A stretch of 64,000 bases of DNA from Gemmatimonadaceae bacterium (GCA_019752115.1 JAIEMN010000024.1:203011-267010), one strand, 5' to 3'. Numbered from the stretch's first letter, positions 32,424 through 42,931 are shown. Notes: generated from the letters alone by a model not told the origin. Program-made: numbers and translations.

Positions 32424-32453
32424 CGGGGCGCTTCGCCTGCGAGAAGCGCCCCG
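32424..32453 (+). terminator. Terminator after moxR-like gene
   Basis: CGGGGCGCTTC (32424-32434) and GAAGCGCCCCG (32443-32453), an 11-bp perfect stem with an 8-nt loop, followed by CGTTCGTTCG. Confidence 0.75.
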
Positions 32454-32593
32454 CGTTCGTTCGGGCCGGTGCTGTGACACTGCGGGCACGGGCCCGGCGG
32501 ACGTAGAATTGGAATGACGCCGCGGTGACGCGGCCCGGGAGGTTTGGAGACACAGCGGCCCAGTTCCGGTGGTCTCCCACATCCCGATCCATC

Positions 32594-35500
32594 ATGGCCC
32601 GATCCCGCTCCCGGATGCGTCCGAAGACGGTCGCACACGCCTTTACCCCTCACCCTGGCCCGCGCGAGCCGGTGCTGTCGCATCGCGACGGGCTGCCGCT
32701 GCTGCGCATGCAGACATTGGGCGCAGCGCGGCTGCAGCTGGGATACAGCCAGCTCGGCCTGCAGGCGGGGATGCTCTTTCCGCTGGTGCTGCGCCTGGTG
32801 TACACGCCCGGGTTGGCCGCGCCGCGCGAAACACTCCTGCGCGAGCTGTGGCCGCGTCATGAAGACGAGCGCCGGCGCGGGAATCTGCGGCAGCTGCTGT
32901 ACAAGCTGCGCACGATGGGGCTCAACGTGACGATGGAAGGCGAGAAGGTGCAGCTCGATCGCACGCAGGTGCTGCCGATGTTCTGCGTCGATCGCACCAT
33001 TCCCCTCTTCGAGCGGGACGTCATTCGCGGCGTGGAGCCGCTTGGCCCCTTCGTGCCCGGACTGGTGGCGCCGAGCGATGAGCTGGCCGACTGGCTCGAC
33101 CAGACGCGCGCCTCGGTGCACGCGGATGTGCGCCGCGTCCTGGTCGAGCAACTGCGGGGGCGCCGCGAGCGCGCCGATTGGAGCGGCGCCGAGGTGATCT
33201 CGCGGTGGCTGCTGCCATTCGATCCGCTCAACGAAGACGCGACGTTGACGCTCGCTGAGTGTGCGATGCTCAACGGCTCGAAGGCGGAAGCGGTGGCGAT
33301 TCTCGATCGCTATCTCGCCGAGCTGGGGCCCAACGCGGGCGAGATTCGGTTGCCGGCGACGCAATTGCGGAAGCGGTTCACCGACCCGAGCGCCAAGCGG
33401 CGTCCGAGTCTGGCGAATACCGAGCGGCACTTCGTGGGGCGTCAGCAGGAGCTGGCCGATCTGACGCTGTCGATGCGCCGCGCGCGGTGGCACGACGGCA
33501 GTGCGATCCTGCTGCACGGCCCGCCGGGGATCGGCAAGACGCGACTGCTGACGGAGCTGAGCAAGGTCGCGCAGATCGAAGGCTACCGCGAGGTACATCT
33601 CGAGTGCCGCGAGACCGATCAGCGGCGCCCACTGGGGGTGTTCCTGGATGTGATCCCGGAGCTTTTGGGGTATCCGGGGGCGTTGGGGTGTTCGCCGGAG
33701 AGTTTGGGGGTGTTGCGGCGGTTGGTTCGCGACGATCAGCCCGAGGATAGCGAGTCGACGACTGGGAGTGACGAAACCGATTCGCTTACGAGCGAGCCGT
33801 CCCAAAGCTCTATCCCTTTGCCGCCTGAGAGAGCGAAGTCAAAGTCCATTCGACACGCCCTCGTCGACATTCTTGGCGCAATCTCTGAAGAGCGTCCAAT
33901 CTTTCTTGCGGTCGAAGACCTTCATTGGATGGACGGAGACTCTTGGGAGTGCATGGCCGACCTAGTCCAGCGCTGTTCGGCAATGCGCCTGTTCATTCTT
34001 GCGACATCTCGCACTCGCTTCGGATTACCCGCTCGCCCCGCAAGATTTCCATCGACACTACTTGTCCGCGAGCTAACCTCGCTTGATCCCGGCAGCTCTC
34101 TCACTCTAGCACAGCGGATCAGCAAGGATTGCGCGGCAGCTCCCTCGGCCTCCATTGAAGAGTGGTTCGTAGACGCCGGGGAAGGCAATCCGCTGATGAT
34201 CCGGTCACTCGTTCATCACTGGGTGGAAACGGGTGATGCTGGGGGAGTTCCACCGACACTGCAGACTCTTCTAGAGCAGCGGGTGGAACGCCTTCACGAG
34301 CACGCGCTTCGAACAATCCAAGTGATTGTTCTGCTCGGGGATATGGCAACGCCAGACAGGGTCAAAGCAGTGCTACAACTGCCGACACACGAACTGCTTG
34401 GTGCACTAGAGCAGCTTACCGCGGGCGACTGCCTCAAGCAGACCGACGATCTGTTCTTTGTTGCCCACGAGCTAATCGGCCGCGCGGCAGTCGAACGCCT
34501 TCCCCGACTCATCCAGACGACACTTCACTCCACGATTGCGGATCTTCTCCTAAAGGAACACGTATCTCTCGAGAGCTCAGAGCTGCTACTTCAAGCGATC
34601 GAGCATCTAGTTGATGGCAACCGGCATACTGAAGCAATTCAGCGACTACTGCTGGCAGAACCAGAGCTACTCGCGCTTGGTTTTCCTGCCAGAGTGCTTC
34701 GCGTGCTGGATGCTAGCCTGGAGCGCGCCGGGGATCCCACGCGAGCGACTCGCGTTCAGCGCCTCAAGAGTCGCTTAGAGCTTGATATTGGTGAGTACGG
34801 GAGAGCGCTTATGTCCGCGCCCAGTGGGATATCAGCTCCGAGATCGTTCGAACACGTTTCCCCGGATGAACTCGACGCACTACTTTCGAGTATTGATTCT
34901 GCATCGCGCGCTGATCAGACCGCAGACCGAGACGAGCTCGCTTCCATCGCCGGACGAATCGCCCAGTCGACAGAAGCTACCCGCAGCGTTCGAATAAGGG
35001 CTGCGGAGATAGCTCTAGTAATCGCCGCCAATACCTGCGACGCCGCGATTGCGAACTCGACCTTCCGATCTTGCGAGGAGTTGATTCTCCAGTCGGCACG
35101 GCCTACGGGCCTGGACAGGCTATCGCTGCTGTTCCATACGATCTTTGGCGACCTAGAGACTGCTCGATCGATTGCTTCAGCTTACGTATCCGAGGCGGTC
35201 GACCGAGCCCTCTCAACTACAGATGCCCAAGATCTTGGACGTGCTGCGTTCGCGCTCCGAATTGCCGGAGACACGTCGCTAGGGAAGAACGCATTCATAT
35301 CAGCGCTTGAATCCTGCAAGGAGCTGGATGCACCTAGGCTCGCGGAGTATCCCGCCTGGCAATTGGCTCAAATCGCAATCGACGAGGACAACATCGAGGA
35401 TCTTGACCGTTGGAATCAAGAGCTTTCGAGCCTCCTCGAGTTCGATTCTGATCCCGTCTCATCCGGCTTCGCCGCTGCGCACTTCTGCAGAGATGCGATC

Positions 35501-35860
35501 TACCGAGCTGACGCGGATCGAGCGCTGCAGTTTCTGTCGATGGTTAAGTCGGCGCTACCCAGAGTTCCAACTCCAAAGGCGAGCGCTTACGTCGTAGCGC
35601 TCGAGCTAGGGGCGCAGCTGCTAAACCCCAGATGGCGGCCATCTGAAGCACTCGTCGCGGCTGCGATAGAGAAGCACGAAAGAACGGGCCGGTTCGGCAC
35701 CAGCGACTATCTGACATCGGTAGTAGTCGACGCGCTAATTCGCTTGGGACGGTCGGTAGAGGCTGGTGAGATCGCGACTAGGTACATCGAACGAATGCGA
35801 CGTGAGCGATCTCCGCTAAGCACTGCGCTCAAGGGTGCAATGCGGCGCTTGGGAGCATAA
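32594..35860 (+). CDS. BTAD/SARP-like AAA transcriptional regulator with mosaic composition
   Basis: About 1,088 residues. N-terminal OmpR-type DNA-binding region (about 35-120: ETLLRELWPRHEDERRRGNL, RQLLYKLRTMG), then a bacterial transcriptional activation domain (LPFDPLNEDATLTLAECAML), then an AAA ATPase (Walker A LLHGPPGIGKTRLL about 305-318; Walker B FLAVEDLHWMD about 433-443) and a long helical C-terminus of TPR type. Between Walker A and B lies a Ser/Thr/Glu-rich linker. The DNA is strongly GC3-rich up to about 33,735 and clearly less so after it, so the last two thirds of the gene differs from the first third in origin or selection. Start ATG 32594 is a choice among 32525, 32594 and 32615. 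Target genes unknown. Confidence 0.8.
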   Translation: MARSRSRMRPKTVAHAFTPHPGPREPVLSHRDGLPLLRMQTLGAARLQLGYSQLGLQAGMLFPLVLRLVYTPGLAAPRETLLRELWPRHEDERRRGNLRQLLYKLRTMGLNVTMEGEKVQLDRTQVLPMFCVDRTIPLFERDVIRGVEPLGPFVPGLVAPSDELADWLDQTRASVHADVRRVLVEQLRGRRERADWSGAEVISRWLLPFDPLNEDATLTLAECAMLNGSKAEAVAILDRYLAELGPNAGEIRLPATQLRKRFTDPSAKRRPSLANTERHFVGRQQELADLTLSMRRARWHDGSAILLHGPPGIGKTRLLTELSKVAQIEGYREVHLECRETDQRRPLGVFLDVIPELLGYPGALGCSPESLGVLRRLVRDDQPEDSESTTGSDETDSLTSEPSQSSIPLPPERAKSKSIRHALVDILGAISEERPIFLAVEDLHWMDGDSWECMADLVQRCSAMRLFILATSRTRFGLPARPARFPSTLLVRELTSLDPGSSLTLAQRISKDCAAAPSASIEEWFVDAGEGNPLMIRSLVHHWVETGDAGGVPPTLQTLLEQRVERLHEHALRTIQVIVLLGDMATPDRVKAVLQLPTHELLGALEQLTAGDCLKQTDDLFFVAHELIGRAAVERLPRLIQTTLHSTIADLLLKEHVSLESSELLLQAIEHLVDGNRHTEAIQRLLLAEPELLALGFPARVLRVLDASLERAGDPTRATRVQRLKSRLELDIGEYGRALMSAPSGISAPRSFEHVSPDELDALLSSIDSASRADQTADRDELASIAGRIAQSTEATRSVRIRAAEIALVIAANTCDAAIANSTFRSCEELILQSARPTGLDRLSLLFHTIFGDLETARSIASAYVSEAVDRALSTTDAQDLGRAAFALRIAGDTSLGKNAFISALESCKELDAPRLAEYPAWQLAQIAIDEDNIEDLDRWNQELSSLLEFDSDPVSSGFAAAHFCRDAIYRADADRALQFLSMVKSALPRVPTPKASAYVVALELGAQLLNPRWRPSEALVAAAIEKHERTGRFGTSDYLTSVVVDALIRLGRSVEAGEIATRYIERMRRERSPLSTALKGAMRRLGA

Positions 35861-35862
35861 AG

Positions 35863-35900
35863 AAAGGCCGTCTTCCTTGCTCACTTGGAAGACGGCCTTT
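35863..35900. terminator. Bidirectional terminator between regulator and HD-GYP gene
   Basis: AAAGGCCGTCTTCC (35863-35876) pairs perfectly with GGAAGACGGCCTTT (35887-35900), loop 10 nt. A-run and T-run edges make it a good terminator for both convergent genes. Confidence 0.9.
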
Positions 35901-35917
35901 GGTTTCGGGTCAGATGG

Positions 35918-37252
35918 TTACGCCACAGCAGGCGTCTTCATCCGAGTTCGAACTAGCTTCTCGATCCTCTGCGTTAGTGATCGGACATGCCCGGAATCAC
36001 TTTTGTCAAAGAGGCGGTAGAAGTCCGGCGAGCTAATCAGCTTGTCGCAGATCTCGGGATCGAACTGAATGCCGCGATACTTCATCAGTTCGGCCTTAAC
36101 GTCTGCTTCTCCAAGCGCCTTTCGATATGGACGATCCGTCGTCATCGCATCGATCGTATCTGCAAACATGATGATGCGGGACGCCAACGGAATGTCTTTG
36201 CCCTTCTTCTGATCGGGGTATCCGGTACCATCCCAATTCTCGTGATGGTGCCTGACGTCGATGTGGATCTTCTTGTCCTTTAGACTCGAGATCTTCTCGA
36301 CGAGCTCACAGCTCTTGATCGGGTGCAACTCCATGATCGCGCGCTCATCCGGTGTCAGCCGACCTGGCTTCGACAGAATGGGCGCGAAGATCTCATGGAT
36401 CTTTCCGACGTCGTGCAAAAGAGCAGCCGTTCCAATCTGCTCAATCTGCTTTTCAGGCAATCCGAGGATATCCGCGATGATTAGCGAGTACTTCTTGACC
36501 CGCTGCGAATGGCCTGAAGTATACGGGTCTCGGAATTCGACCGTCTGAACGAAGAGATTAAGAAGCTCTTCGTTGGTACGCTCCAGTCCCCAGAATGCCT
36601 GATAGCCATAACGGGCCATCACGATAAGTGAGGATAGAACGATGATGCCCCAGTAACTCCAATCGACGTAGACTCTCGCGAACGCGTACACGAGAGGCAT
36701 CGATGCGACGTCCCAGAACAGCCCTCTTACATTCCCTTCGTACCAGGTTTTCCAGAAAGGCTTGTTTTCAGCCAGACTGATTACGCCGGCGACGGCACCC
36801 GTATTGACTAGAAAGAATGAGAGAACCGCCGCTGCGTGCGGCCCAAAGCGGAAAGTATCATCCACTTGCAGGGCTACGCCGCCAACGCGCACATAGAGCA
36901 GACTGCTAAGTCCAGCGGCGAGAATGAGCTGCGACGCGTTGAATACACGCTGAATCGGCAGCTTCTTCTTCATCAATTCCGCTACTGTCGCACCAAGACC
37001 GATAGCGATCGTGGTGCCCCAGGAGGGATAAAGTACGACGGCGGTGAGATAAGGAAGGAAAGAAGCCGCACCGATCGTACTTCCACGAACTTGGTAGCTG
37101 AAGAACGCCATCGCGGCAGCCACTACCGCGAGAATCAGCACGCCACCGAGTAGGTCGAGATCCACGACGGGTGACATTGAATGAAGCGCAAAGAGCACGC
37201 CTGCCGCAGCAAGCGTGATCCCATAGACATATGCTATGACGCGTTTCTTCAT
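35918..37252 (-). CDS. Membrane-anchored HD-GYP domain phosphodiesterase
   Basis: A probable c-di-GMP phosphodiesterase, 444 residues from ATG 37252. Residues 1-215 hold about six to seven helices with conserved-looking loops (SYQVRGSTIGAASFLPYL; ATVAELMKKKLPIQRVFNASQ), a MASE-type membrane sensor of unknown ligand. A short helix leads to the HD-GYP domain (about 228-415): YTSGHSQRVKKYSL, LLHDVGKIHEIF with the HD pair, HHENWDGTGYP with the GYP triad, and RIIMFADTIDAMTTDRPYR. All metal ligands are present. The gene is in the low-GC segment. A 23-codon ORF with a strong ribosome-binding site lies 48 nt upstream. Confidence 0.9.
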   Translation of the reverse strand: MKKRVIAYVYGITLAAAGVLFALHSMSPVVDLDLLGGVLILAVVAAAMAFFSYQVRGSTIGAASFLPYLTAVVLYPSWGTTIAIGLGATVAELMKKKLPIQRVFNASQLILAAGLSSLLYVRVGGVALQVDDTFRFGPHAAAVLSFFLVNTGAVAGVISLAENKPFWKTWYEGNVRGLFWDVASMPLVYAFARVYVDWSYWGIIVLSSLIVMARYGYQAFWGLERTNEELLNLFVQTVEFRDPYTSGHSQRVKKYSLIIADILGLPEKQIEQIGTAALLHDVGKIHEIFAPILSKPGRLTPDERAIMELHPIKSCELVEKISSLKDKKIHIDVRHHHENWDGTGYPDQKKGKDIPLASRIIMFADTIDAMTTDRPYRKALGEADVKAELMKYRGIQFDPEICDKLISSPDFYRLFDKSDSGHVRSLTQRIEKLVRTRMKTPAVA

Positions 37253-37300
37253 CGTGGATCGAGAAGGGGTCCCCGCCAAGCCGGCTAGTCGATCGTCAGA

Positions 37301-37372
37301 TCAGCCCCAAAGCTTGACGTCGGCAACAATGACCGACCAAAGCGCATTCACGAGCTGGGCCATGAAGTCCAT
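37301..37372 (-). CDS. Putative 23-residue small protein upstream of the HD-GYP gene
   Basis: An ORF of 23 codons, MDFMAQLVNALW followed by SVIVADVKLWG, stop TGA at 37303-37301. It has GGGAGGTGA with a 7-nt spacing to ATG 37372, the best ribosome-binding site in this region, whereas the HD-GYP start has none. The peptide is amphipathic or membrane-seeking with two Trp. It may be a leader peptide or a small membrane partner of the HD-GYP protein. No homologue is known to me; no conservation could be checked. Confidence 0.45.
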   Translation of the reverse strand: MDFMAQLVNALWSVIVADVKLWG

Positions 37373-37398
37373 CTGCGTCACCTCCCATCGGGGTCAGT

Positions 37399-37428
37399 CA
37401 CGTGCATCGCGCTCGCGATTCACACGTG
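37399..37428 (-). promoter_or_regulatory. Leader hairpin ahead of the small ORF
   Basis: CACGTG-C-ATCGCG (37399-37411), loop CT, CGCGAT-TCA-CACGTG (37414-37428) with short bulges. On the minus strand it lies about 27 nt upstream of the small ORF. It does not fit the GEMM c-di-GMP riboswitch pattern by eye. Confidence 0.4.
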
Positions 37429-37556
37429 CTAGTCGAGGTTGGCTCCGCTCCTGTAACTGGCCTGCCCGCTCAGCTCCGCTCCAGACGGTTGGCGGGGACT
37501 TCTAAGGGATCGTCGTAACGACGGTGAGTAGAAGGGTCCGACGCGCTTGCGCGCAG

Positions 37557-38450
37557 TTAGCGATCGAAATGCACCCAGCGGTTGGTCGCGTCGAGCACCG
37601 CCAAAACCGCGCTCGTTTCCGCGCTCTCCCGCACTTCACAGCTGCCCGTCAGTACCACCGGCTCACGTCCCACCTTCGCCGACAGGCTGACAAACACGAA
37701 CTCCCGATCAAACGCGTCGATCAACTTGGCCCCTTCCAGCGCCAGGCTCTTGTCGCCGCCCGGCGTGGCCTTCGTGGCCGTCGAGATCGCCTGCAACGTC
37801 GCGCGGGCCGACAGCTCGATCCGCGAACGCTCCGATTCCTGCCCTTCCGCCTCGCCGAAGTACTCCTCGCCATCGCGCGTCAGCGTGACGCGGCACAACA
37901 CCCCGCGCGCGCGCGAACGACGGACTTCGACATCCTCGAACACCAGCAACCGACGGCTTGCCCCGACGGTCGACACCGTAGAGGCAGACGACTCAGGAGC
38001 GGAAACGGCACTGAGATGGGCGTGCAACCGACCACCCGGCAGCGGGGTCGGCTGAGGGGCCGGCTCGGGGGCGACCGCCTGCGGCATCGGCGGCACGGCC
38101 GCCTGGGGCGCTGAGGGGGCTGCTCCGCCGGCCATGGCCGTCAGGCCGGCAGGCGGGGTCACCGGCGGCGCTTCGGGACGAGGCGTGTCTATAGTGGTGG
38201 CAACCGAGATCTTCCGGTGGTTGACCCGGAGACCGAGCTGCGCAATGAGCGCGCTCTCGATGTTGCGAACCGTATTCTTGGGGGCGACCTGATCGGTCGT
38301 CAGCACGTGGATCTCTTCCACGGCGCCCGTTTCGTTCGGCATGATCCGAACCGCAACCACCCCTGGCAGGGTGGCGATCAGCTCCTCAGCCCTCCGAATG
38401 GGCAACACACTCCCCGCAATGGTTCCGGAGGGAGAAGAGGGCGACGACAT
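37557..38450 (-). CDS. Uncharacterised protein with two conserved-looking modules and Pro/Ala linker
   Basis: A protein of 297 residues from ATG 38450, probably cytoplasmic. Module 1 (about 1-105) has AEELIATLPGVVAVRIMPNE, then EEIHVLTTDQVAPKNTVRNI and ESALIAQLGLRVNHRKISVA, a pattern I recall from unannotated proteins of other phyla, including Firmicutes. A linker (about 110-160) is rich in Pro and Ala. Module 2 (about 180-297) is alpha/beta with LLVFEDVEVRRSRARGVLCRV (split), EGQESERSRIELSARATLQAI and EFVFVSLSAKVGREPVVLTG. No catalytic motif was recognised. It lies 160 nt downstream of the sigma-54 activator gene on the same strand; a longer frame to 38615 is unsupported. Confidence 0.7.
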   Translation of the reverse strand: MSSPSSPSGTIAGSVLPIRRAEELIATLPGVVAVRIMPNETGAVEEIHVLTTDQVAPKNTVRNIESALIAQLGLRVNHRKISVATTIDTPRPEAPPVTPPAGLTAMAGGAAPSAPQAAVPPMPQAVAPEPAPQPTPLPGGRLHAHLSAVSAPESSASTVSTVGASRRLLVFEDVEVRRSRARGVLCRVTLTRDGEEYFGEAEGQESERSRIELSARATLQAISTATKATPGGDKSLALEGAKLIDAFDREFVFVSLSAKVGREPVVLTGSCEVRESAETSAVLAVLDATNRWVHFDR

Positions 38451-38611
38451 GCCGAAATTGACTGGAATGGACAGGCGTGGCTCCGCGGCTGACCAGCTCG
38501 AGGGGAGGGGACCGACCGTCTTACAGGGCCAATATGTGGCTGAGGACGCCGTGTGGCAAGGCTCCCCGTCCCTACAAGATGTTGTCGGACTTACACGTAC
38601 CCCCATCCACC

Positions 38612-40278
<1,667 letters not shown>

Positions 40279-40282
<4 letters not shown>

Positions 40283-41388
40283 GCCTTCCCCGGGCGCTTG
40301 TAGAACGGCAGCTTGACCACGCGCGCGGGGACCGCCTTGCCGCGAATCTCCACCGCGAAGGTCGCGCCTTCCACCGCCGCGGCGGCCGGCAGGAAGCACG
40401 TGCCGATCGGGATACCGAGCGTGGGGCTCATGGTGCCGCTGCGCACTTCGCCAAACGGCACGCCGTCCACATGCACGGGATAGCCGTGCCGCGGAATGGC
40501 GCGTTCGTCGAAGGTGAAACCCACGAGCTTGCGCGCCGTGCCTTCCGCGGCCTGCTTCGCGAGCACGTCCTTGCCCAGGAACGGTTCGGCCTTGCCGAGC
40601 TTGAGGAGCCAGTTGAGGCCCGCCTCGACGGGCGTCACCTGGTCATCGAGTTCATGGCCGTAGAGGCACATCCCCGCCTCGAGACGCAGGGAGTCGCGGC
40701 ACCCAAGCCCCGCCGGCGTCACTGCGCCACTCGCCATCACGGCGTTCCAGATGTGCGCCGCCTTGCTCTCATCGAAATAGAGCTCGAAGCCGAGTTCACC
40801 GGTGTAGCCCGTGCGCGAGATGATGCACGGCACCCCGGCGACATGACCCTCGGTGAACCAGTAGTACTTGATGCCATCGAGCGGCACATCGGCGAGCGCG
40901 GCGACGATCGCCGGCGCCTTCGGGCCCTGGATCGCCAGCAGCGCCGTGGCGTCGGAGATATCCGTCATCGTGCAGTCGAAACCGGCACGATGCGCCTCGA
41001 GGTGCGCGAGGTCCTTGTCGCGATTGCTCGCGTTGATCACCAGCATGAGGTGATCGGCGAAGCGATACACGAGCAGGTCATCGACGATGGTGCCGTCGGC
41101 GCGGAGCAGCGTGGAGTACTGCACCTGCCCGATGCCGAGCGCGGCGACGTCATTGCTCGTGACCGAGTTGACGAAGCGAATGGCATCGGGGCCCTTCACG
41201 ATGACCTCACCCATGTGCGACACGTCGAACATGCCGCAGCTCTCGCGCACGGCCTTGTGCTCGGCGGTGATCCCGCTCGGGTACTGCACCGGCATCTCGT
41301 AGCCGGCGAAGGGAACGATCTTGGCACCCAGGGCGACGTGGATGTCGTAGAGCGGCGTGCGCTTGAGCGCGGCAGTCGAGTCAGTCAT
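40279..41388 (-). CDS. gcvT: Glycine cleavage system T protein (aminomethyltransferase)
   Basis: Transfers the methylene group from H-protein to tetrahydrofolate and releases ammonia. 369 residues. Family signatures: GYEMPVQYPSGITAEHKAVR near the N-terminus, MFDVSHMGEV, the folate-binding Asp region VTSNDVAALGIGQVQYSTLL, RTGYTGELGFELYF and the C-terminal domain with GYPVHVDGVPFGEVRSGT (split) and SPTLGIPIGTCFLP. gcvH and gcvP are not in the window. Its stop overlaps the sigma-54 activator start, an uncommon partner for gcvT. A hairpin upstream (41402-41432) separates it from bcp. Confidence 0.95.
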
Positions 41389-41401
41389 GGGCTGGAAAGA
41401 A

Positions 41402-41432
41402 TCAGGGCGCGTCCGATGTGGGCGCGCCCTGA
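41402..41432 (-). terminator. Terminator after bcp
   Basis: TCAGGGCGCG (41402-41411) and CGCGCCCTGA (41423-41432), a perfect 10-bp stem, followed on the minus strand by TTCTTTCC. It is 14 nt upstream of the gcvT start. Confidence 0.75.
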
Positions 41433-41484
41433 AACATGCTCAAAATGGCAGACAATCGCCAGCCAAGCTGGCAGTCGCCCGCGA

Positions 41485-41943
41485 TCAGCCGATGACGGCC
41501 ATGACCTCTTCGGCGTGGCCGGCCGGTTTCACCTTCTCGAAGACCTTGGCGATCTTGCCCTTGGGGTCGATCACGAAGGTGGTGCGTTCGACGCCCATGT
41601 ACTTCCGGCCGTACATCGACTTCTCCTTCCACACTTCGTAGGCCTGGAGCACGGTCTTTTCCGTGTCGGCGAGGAGCGTGAAGGGGAGCTCGTACTTGGC
41701 CTTGAACTTGGCGTGCGACTTCACCGGGTCCGGGCTGATGCCGAGGATGACCGCCTTCCCCTTCTTGAACTTGGGGAAGAGGTCACGGAACTCGCAGGCT
41801 TCGGTGGTGCAGCCGGAGGTGTCGTCCTTGGGATAGGCGTACAGCACGACCCACTGCCCCTTGAGCGACGAGAGCGTGAGTTCCTCACCGGTGTCGGTGG
41901 GGAGGGTGAAATCGGGGGCCTTGGTGCCTTCAGCGATGGGCAT
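41485..41943 (-). CDS. bcp: Thioredoxin-dependent thiol peroxidase (BCP/PrxQ)
   Basis: Reduces hydroperoxides at the expense of thioredoxin. 152 residues, cytoplasmic. The peroxidatic Cys is in YPKDDTSGCTTEACEFRD and the second Cys five residues later gives the atypical 2-Cys PrxQ arrangement. The N-terminus is APDFTLPTDTG and the Arg-containing VERTTFVIDPKGKI is conserved. It lies 46 nt downstream of argF, with the 14-bp tandem repeat in between, and has its own terminator. Confidence 0.94.
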   Translation of the reverse strand: MPIAEGTKAPDFTLPTDTGEELTLSSLKGQWVVLYAYPKDDTSGCTTEACEFRDLFPKFKKGKAVILGISPDPVKSHAKFKAKYELPFTLLADTEKTVLQAYEVWKEKSMYGRKYMGVERTTFVIDPKGKIAKVFEKVKPAGHAEEVMAVIG

Positions 41944-41966
41944 GGTGCGCGAGAGTTCCGGCTAGA

Positions 41967-42008
41967 GCGTTTCGATTACAGCGTTTCGGTTACAGCGTTT
42001 CGTTTCCC
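41967..42008 (-). repeat. Three tandem 14-bp repeats at the argF end
   Basis: GCGTTTCGATTACA, GCGTTTCGGTTACA and GCGTTTCGTTTCCC at 41967-41980, 41981-41994 and 41995-42008. The first full copy on the minus strand encodes the last residues of ArgF (NETL) and its stop codon TAA; the second repeats the stop. It resembles a small slippage duplication. Confidence 0.8.
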
Positions 42009-42931
42009 ATGAGCACCGCCATGATCGCCTTCTGGATGTGCAGGCGATTCTCGGCTTCATCCCAGACCACGCTCTGCGGGCCGTCGATGACGCTGGCGGT
42101 GACCTCTTCGCCGCGGTGCGCGGGGAGGCAGTGGAGAAAGATCGCGTGGGGGGCGGCGAGTTCCATGAGCGTGTCGTCCACCTGATAGAGCGCGAACGCC
42201 AGCGCGCGCTTGGCCTGCTCCTCCTCCTGCCCCATCGACGCCCACACGTCGGTGGTCACGACATCGGCGCCGGCCACCGCCTCTCGCGGGTCGCGGAGCA
42301 GGCGCACATCGGCGGCCTTTTCGCGGGCGAGCGCGAGGAACTGCTCGTCGGGCTCGAAGCCCTCGGGGCACGCGATCGTGAGCGTGAAGCCCAGGTGCGC
42401 GGCCGCCTCGATCCACGAGTTGGCCATGTTGTTGCCGTCGCCAATCCATGCCACTGTCTTGCCGCGGATGGTGCCGCGGTGCTGGTGCACGGTGAGGATA
42501 TCGGCGAGGATCTGACAGGGGTGCGACAGATCGGTGAGGCCGTTGATCACCGGCACATCGGCGTCGGCCGCCAGATCCACCGCGTCCTGATGCGCGAAGG
42601 TGCGGATCATGATGCCATGCACGTAGCGCGACAGCACGCGGGCCGTATCGGCGATGGGCTCCCCGCGGCCGATCTGTACGTCACGCGGCGACAGGAAGTG
42701 CGCCGACCCGCCCAACTGCAGCGCCCCCACTTCGAAGCTCATGCGCGTCCGCGTGGACGACTTCATGAACAGCATCGCGAGCGCCTTGCCGGCGAGCGGC
42801 TTCTTGTCGTAGCCGCCGGTTCGCATCCGCTCGGCGAGATCGAGCAGCGCAAACGTTTCGGCCGGCGAGAAGTCGGCGATGTTGAGGAAGTCGCGATGGG
42901 GCCGATTGGCCCGCGGCGGCGGTGCGTGCAT
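41990..42931 (-). CDS. argF: Ornithine carbamoyltransferase
   Basis: Makes citrulline from ornithine and carbamoyl phosphate in arginine synthesis. 313 residues. Carbamoyl-phosphate loop SSTRTRMSFE, the HPCQILAD block, ornithine-side DGNNMANSW, and HCLPAHRGEEV with the reactive Cys. The QIGRGEPIADTARVLSRY region is usual for OTCase, though N-acetylornithine transcarbamylases share part of it; the DGNN and HCLPAHR forms favour OTCase. No other arg gene is in the window. The C-terminal codons lie in a tandem repeat. Confidence 0.92.
   Translation of the reverse strand: MHAPPPRANRPHRDFLNIADFSPAETFALLDLAERMRTGGYDKKPLAGKALAMLFMKSSTRTRMSFEVGALQLGGSAHFLSPRDVQIGRGEPIADTARVLSRYVHGIMIRTFAHQDAVDLAADADVPVINGLTDLSHPCQILADILTVHQHRGTIRGKTVAWIGDGNNMANSWIEAAAHLGFTLTIACPEGFEPDEQFLALAREKAADVRLLRDPREAVAGADVVTTDVWASMGQEEEQAKRALAFALYQVDDTLMELAAPHAIFLHCLPAHRGEEVTASVIDGPQSVVWDEAENRLHIQKAIMAVLMGNETL

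Larger units (their letters stand above)
33735..37450. other. Segment of lower GC and atypical codon use
   Basis: From about 33,735 the third codon positions shift from nearly all G/C to mixed use (CTT, ATT, TCT, GTA, AGA-type codons become common), and this continues through the HD-GYP gene into the intergenic region near 37,450. On either side the sequence returns to the window's usual high GC. The left edge is inside an open reading frame, in the linker of its ATPase domain. No integrase, tRNA or direct repeats were seen at the edges. Confidence 0.75.

Noticed and set aside
37390..37520. c-di-GMP riboswitch in front of the HD-GYP gene
   Set aside because: The hairpin pair and conserved GEMM core were looked for and not found; only one simple hairpin is present.
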